Origin: Bacillota bacterium
Lineage (GTDB): Bacteria; Bacillota; Desulfotomaculia; Desulfotomaculales; Desulfallaceae
Length of the DNA: 17,435 nt
Direction of reading: 5' to 3'
Assembly: GCA_009781965.1 (NCBI GenBank)
Contig: WQUS01000018.1
Location: 1-17,435, forward strand
Both the position numbers and the translations under genes were made by a program. Positions within the stretch are counted from its first letter, which is position 1; each line of letters begins with the position of its first letter. Below the pieces are notes generated by a model. The model did no database searches. It was not told the origin of the DNA and worked only from the letters and a program-made list of their open reading frames with translations. Shown piece after piece: positions 16,088 to 17,435 of this stretch.

Positions 16088-16753
16088 TTATTCGCCTCCT
16101 TTACCGGCGGCCGTCTTTCTGGCTTCCGGCAAAACTTCTCCTTTGTAAATCCAAACTTTAACCCCTATTTTGCCATAAGTGGTATTGGCCTCGGCAAAAC
16201 CGTAATCAATATCGGCGCGCAAGGTATGCAGAGGCACTTTCCCCTCGCTGTACCACTCGCTGCGGGCGATCTCGGCGCCGGCCAGACGGCCGCTGCAGGC
16301 AATTTTAATTCCCTTGGCGCCCATGCGCATGGAACGGCCCACACTCTGCTTCATAGCCCGCCGGAAGGCAATCCTTTTCAGCAATTGGGAAGCTACGTTT
16401 TCGGCCACCAATTGCGCGTCAATTTCCGGGTTCTTAATCTCCACGATGTTGATGTTGGCCTGCTTGCCGGTCATCGTCTCCAGTTGTTTGCGTAACCCTT
16501 CAACCTCCGCGCCGCCCCGGCCAATCACAATACCCGGTTTGGCTGTGTGGATGGAAACCTTCACTTTGTTCGCCGCCCGCTCAATCTGAATCCGGGCCAC
16601 GCCGGCAAGAAACAGTTTGGTCTTAATGTACTTGCGTATTTCCTGATCCTCTTTGAGCAATCCGGAAAAGCTTTTTTTATCCGCAAACCACTTGGCGTCC
16701 CATTCTTTAATGATGCCAATCCGCAACCCTTTCGGGTTTACCTTCTGCCCCAC
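16088..16753 (-). CDS. rpsC: 30S ribosomal protein S3
   Basis: S3 is a 30S head protein at the mRNA entry tunnel with helicase-like activity together with S4 and S5. The 221-residue product has [20 protein letters not shown], a type II KH domain with the GRGG loop at residues 78-81 ([18 protein letters not shown]), and the C-terminal domain (AIEDS-free form [20 protein letters not shown], then [20 protein letters not shown]). The start is GTG at 16753, one base after the rplV TAG; the GGAGG lies inside the last codons of rplV, so translation is coupled. Confidence 0.98.
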   Translation of the reverse strand: MGQKVNPKGLRIGIIKEWDAKWFADKKSFSGLLKEDQEIRKYIKTKLFLAGVARIQIERAANKVKVSIHTAKPGIVIGRGGAEVEGLRKQLETMTGKQANINIVEIKNPEIDAQLVAENVASQLLKRIAFRRAMKQSVGRSMRMGAKGIKIACSGRLAGAEIARSEWYSEGKVPLHTLRADIDYGFAEANTTYGKIGVKVWIYKGEVLPEARKTAAGKGGE

Positions 16754-16754
16754 G

Positions 16755-17099
16755 CTAGCCCTCCTTTTTCTCTTTTAATACCACGGTGATGTGACTGGTC
16801 CGGTGACGCAGCACGTCGGCCCGCCCCATGGCCCTGGGCTGCCACCGTTTCAAAGTCGGCCCCTGGTCCACGTAGCAGGCGGCCACATATAAATCATCCT
16901 TACTCATTTCATAATTGTTCTCCGCGTTGGCGGCGGCCGAATTGACCACCTTGGTTATCGGCGCGGAGGCTCGATTGGGCGTAAACTTTAATATGGCCAG
17001 CGCCTCTTTAACATCTTTGCCCCTAATGAGGTCGATTACCTGTCGCACTTTGCGCGGGGAGATGCGTATATGTTTGGCTACCGCCTTTGCTTCCGGCAT
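16755..17099 (-). CDS. rplV: 50S ribosomal protein L22
   Basis: L22 extends a beta-hairpin into the nascent-peptide tunnel, next to the macrolide site. The 114-residue product has [40 protein letters not shown], the hairpin region [20 protein letters not shown], and [14 protein letters not shown]. It is full length with an unaltered-looking hairpin. The ATG at 17099 follows the rpsS stop by 21 nt. The gene is in the usual rpsS-rplV-rpsC order of the S10 operon. Confidence 0.98.
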   Translation of the reverse strand: MPEAKAVAKHIRISPRKVRQVIDLIRGKDVKEALAILKFTPNRASAPITKVVNSAAANAENNYEMSKDDLYVAACYVDQGPTLKRWQPRAMGRADVLRHRTSHITVVLKEKKEG

Positions 17100-17120
17100 G
17101 GTGTATCATCCCCTTTAAAA

Positions 17121-17405
17121 TTATTTTAGCGCAGTGGACCGTTCAACGTGGGAGCCATGTCCCCTGAACATCCTGGTGGGCGCGAACTCGCCCAGCTTGT
17201 GCCCCACCATATCTTCGGTAACATAAACTGGCACGTGTTTCCTGCCGTCATGCACCGCAATGGTGTGGCCGATCATATCAGGAAAAATAGTGGAACGGCG
17301 CGACCAGGTCTTGAGAACCCGCTTCTCGCCCTTATCATTCATCGTTCTAATCCGTCCTAAAAGCTTTTCTTCACAATACGGGCCTTTTTTAAGGGAGCGA
17401 CCCAT
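17121..17405 (-). CDS. rpsS: 30S ribosomal protein S19
   Basis: S19 binds the 30S head together with S13 and contacts the 50S subunit. The 94-residue product has [39 protein letters not shown], and the signature [20 protein letters not shown] followed by [10 protein letters not shown]. It is full length. The ATG at 17405 has AAGGAGG 7 nt upstream. By gene order rplB should lie just to the right, but the 30 nt remaining in the window are too short to confirm any L2 coding end. Confidence 0.98.
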   Translation of the reverse strand: MGRSLKKGPYCEEKLLGRIRTMNDKGEKRVLKTWSRRSTIFPDMIGHTIAVHDGRKHVPVYVTEDMVGHKLGEFAPTRMFRGHGSHVERSTALK

Positions 17406-17435
17406 CGGCTAGCCTCCTTCCTTGCTTGCACTGTA

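Overview
The window is the distal three-quarters of the bacterial S10-spc-alpha ribosomal protein supercluster, read entirely on the minus strand, followed by an accessory region at the left end. Gene order, the small KOW-domain gene between map and infA, the zinc-binding forms of S4, S14 and L36, and strong GGAGG-type ribosome binding sites point to a Gram-positive Firmicute. Within that group it looks like Clostridia of the Desulfotomaculum/Pelotomaculum kind, but the genus is not determined by what I can see.

Right to left in transcription order: rpsS, rplV, rpsC, rplP, rpmC, rpsQ, rplN, rplX, rplE, rpsN, rpsH, rplF, rplR, rpsE, rpmD, rplO, secY, map, a KOW-domain gene, infA, rpmJ (only 37 codons), rpsM, rpsK, rpsD, rpoA, rplQ and truA (17405 to 4532). 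These encode ribosomal proteins of both subunits, the Sec translocon channel, methionine aminopeptidase, initiation factor IF-1, the RNA polymerase alpha subunit and a tRNA pseudouridine synthase. The supercluster promoter lies outside the window, to the right. Two usual members are missing: adk between secY and map, and the ECF transporter genes between rplQ and truA. A 63-bp array in a strict 7-bp register sits between rplR and rpsE.

Left of truA (about 4470 to 1100) is an independent transcription unit. It has a good sigma-A-type promoter, a leader of about 280 nt with mutually exclusive base pairings, one large secreted repeat protein (GLUG repeats, then InlB-like and cadherin-like domains) that is rich in cysteine, and a bidirectional intrinsic terminator.

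The leftmost kilobase is decayed. A promoter with a 10-bp palindrome precedes a vapC-type PIN toxin pseudogene with two apparently compensating indels and no antitoxin. This is followed by a stand-alone N-terminal piece of an HflX-type GTPase that stops before any GTPase motif. The most interesting signals are the switch-like leader RNA, the heptamer array and the broken toxin region. I see no complete novel system.
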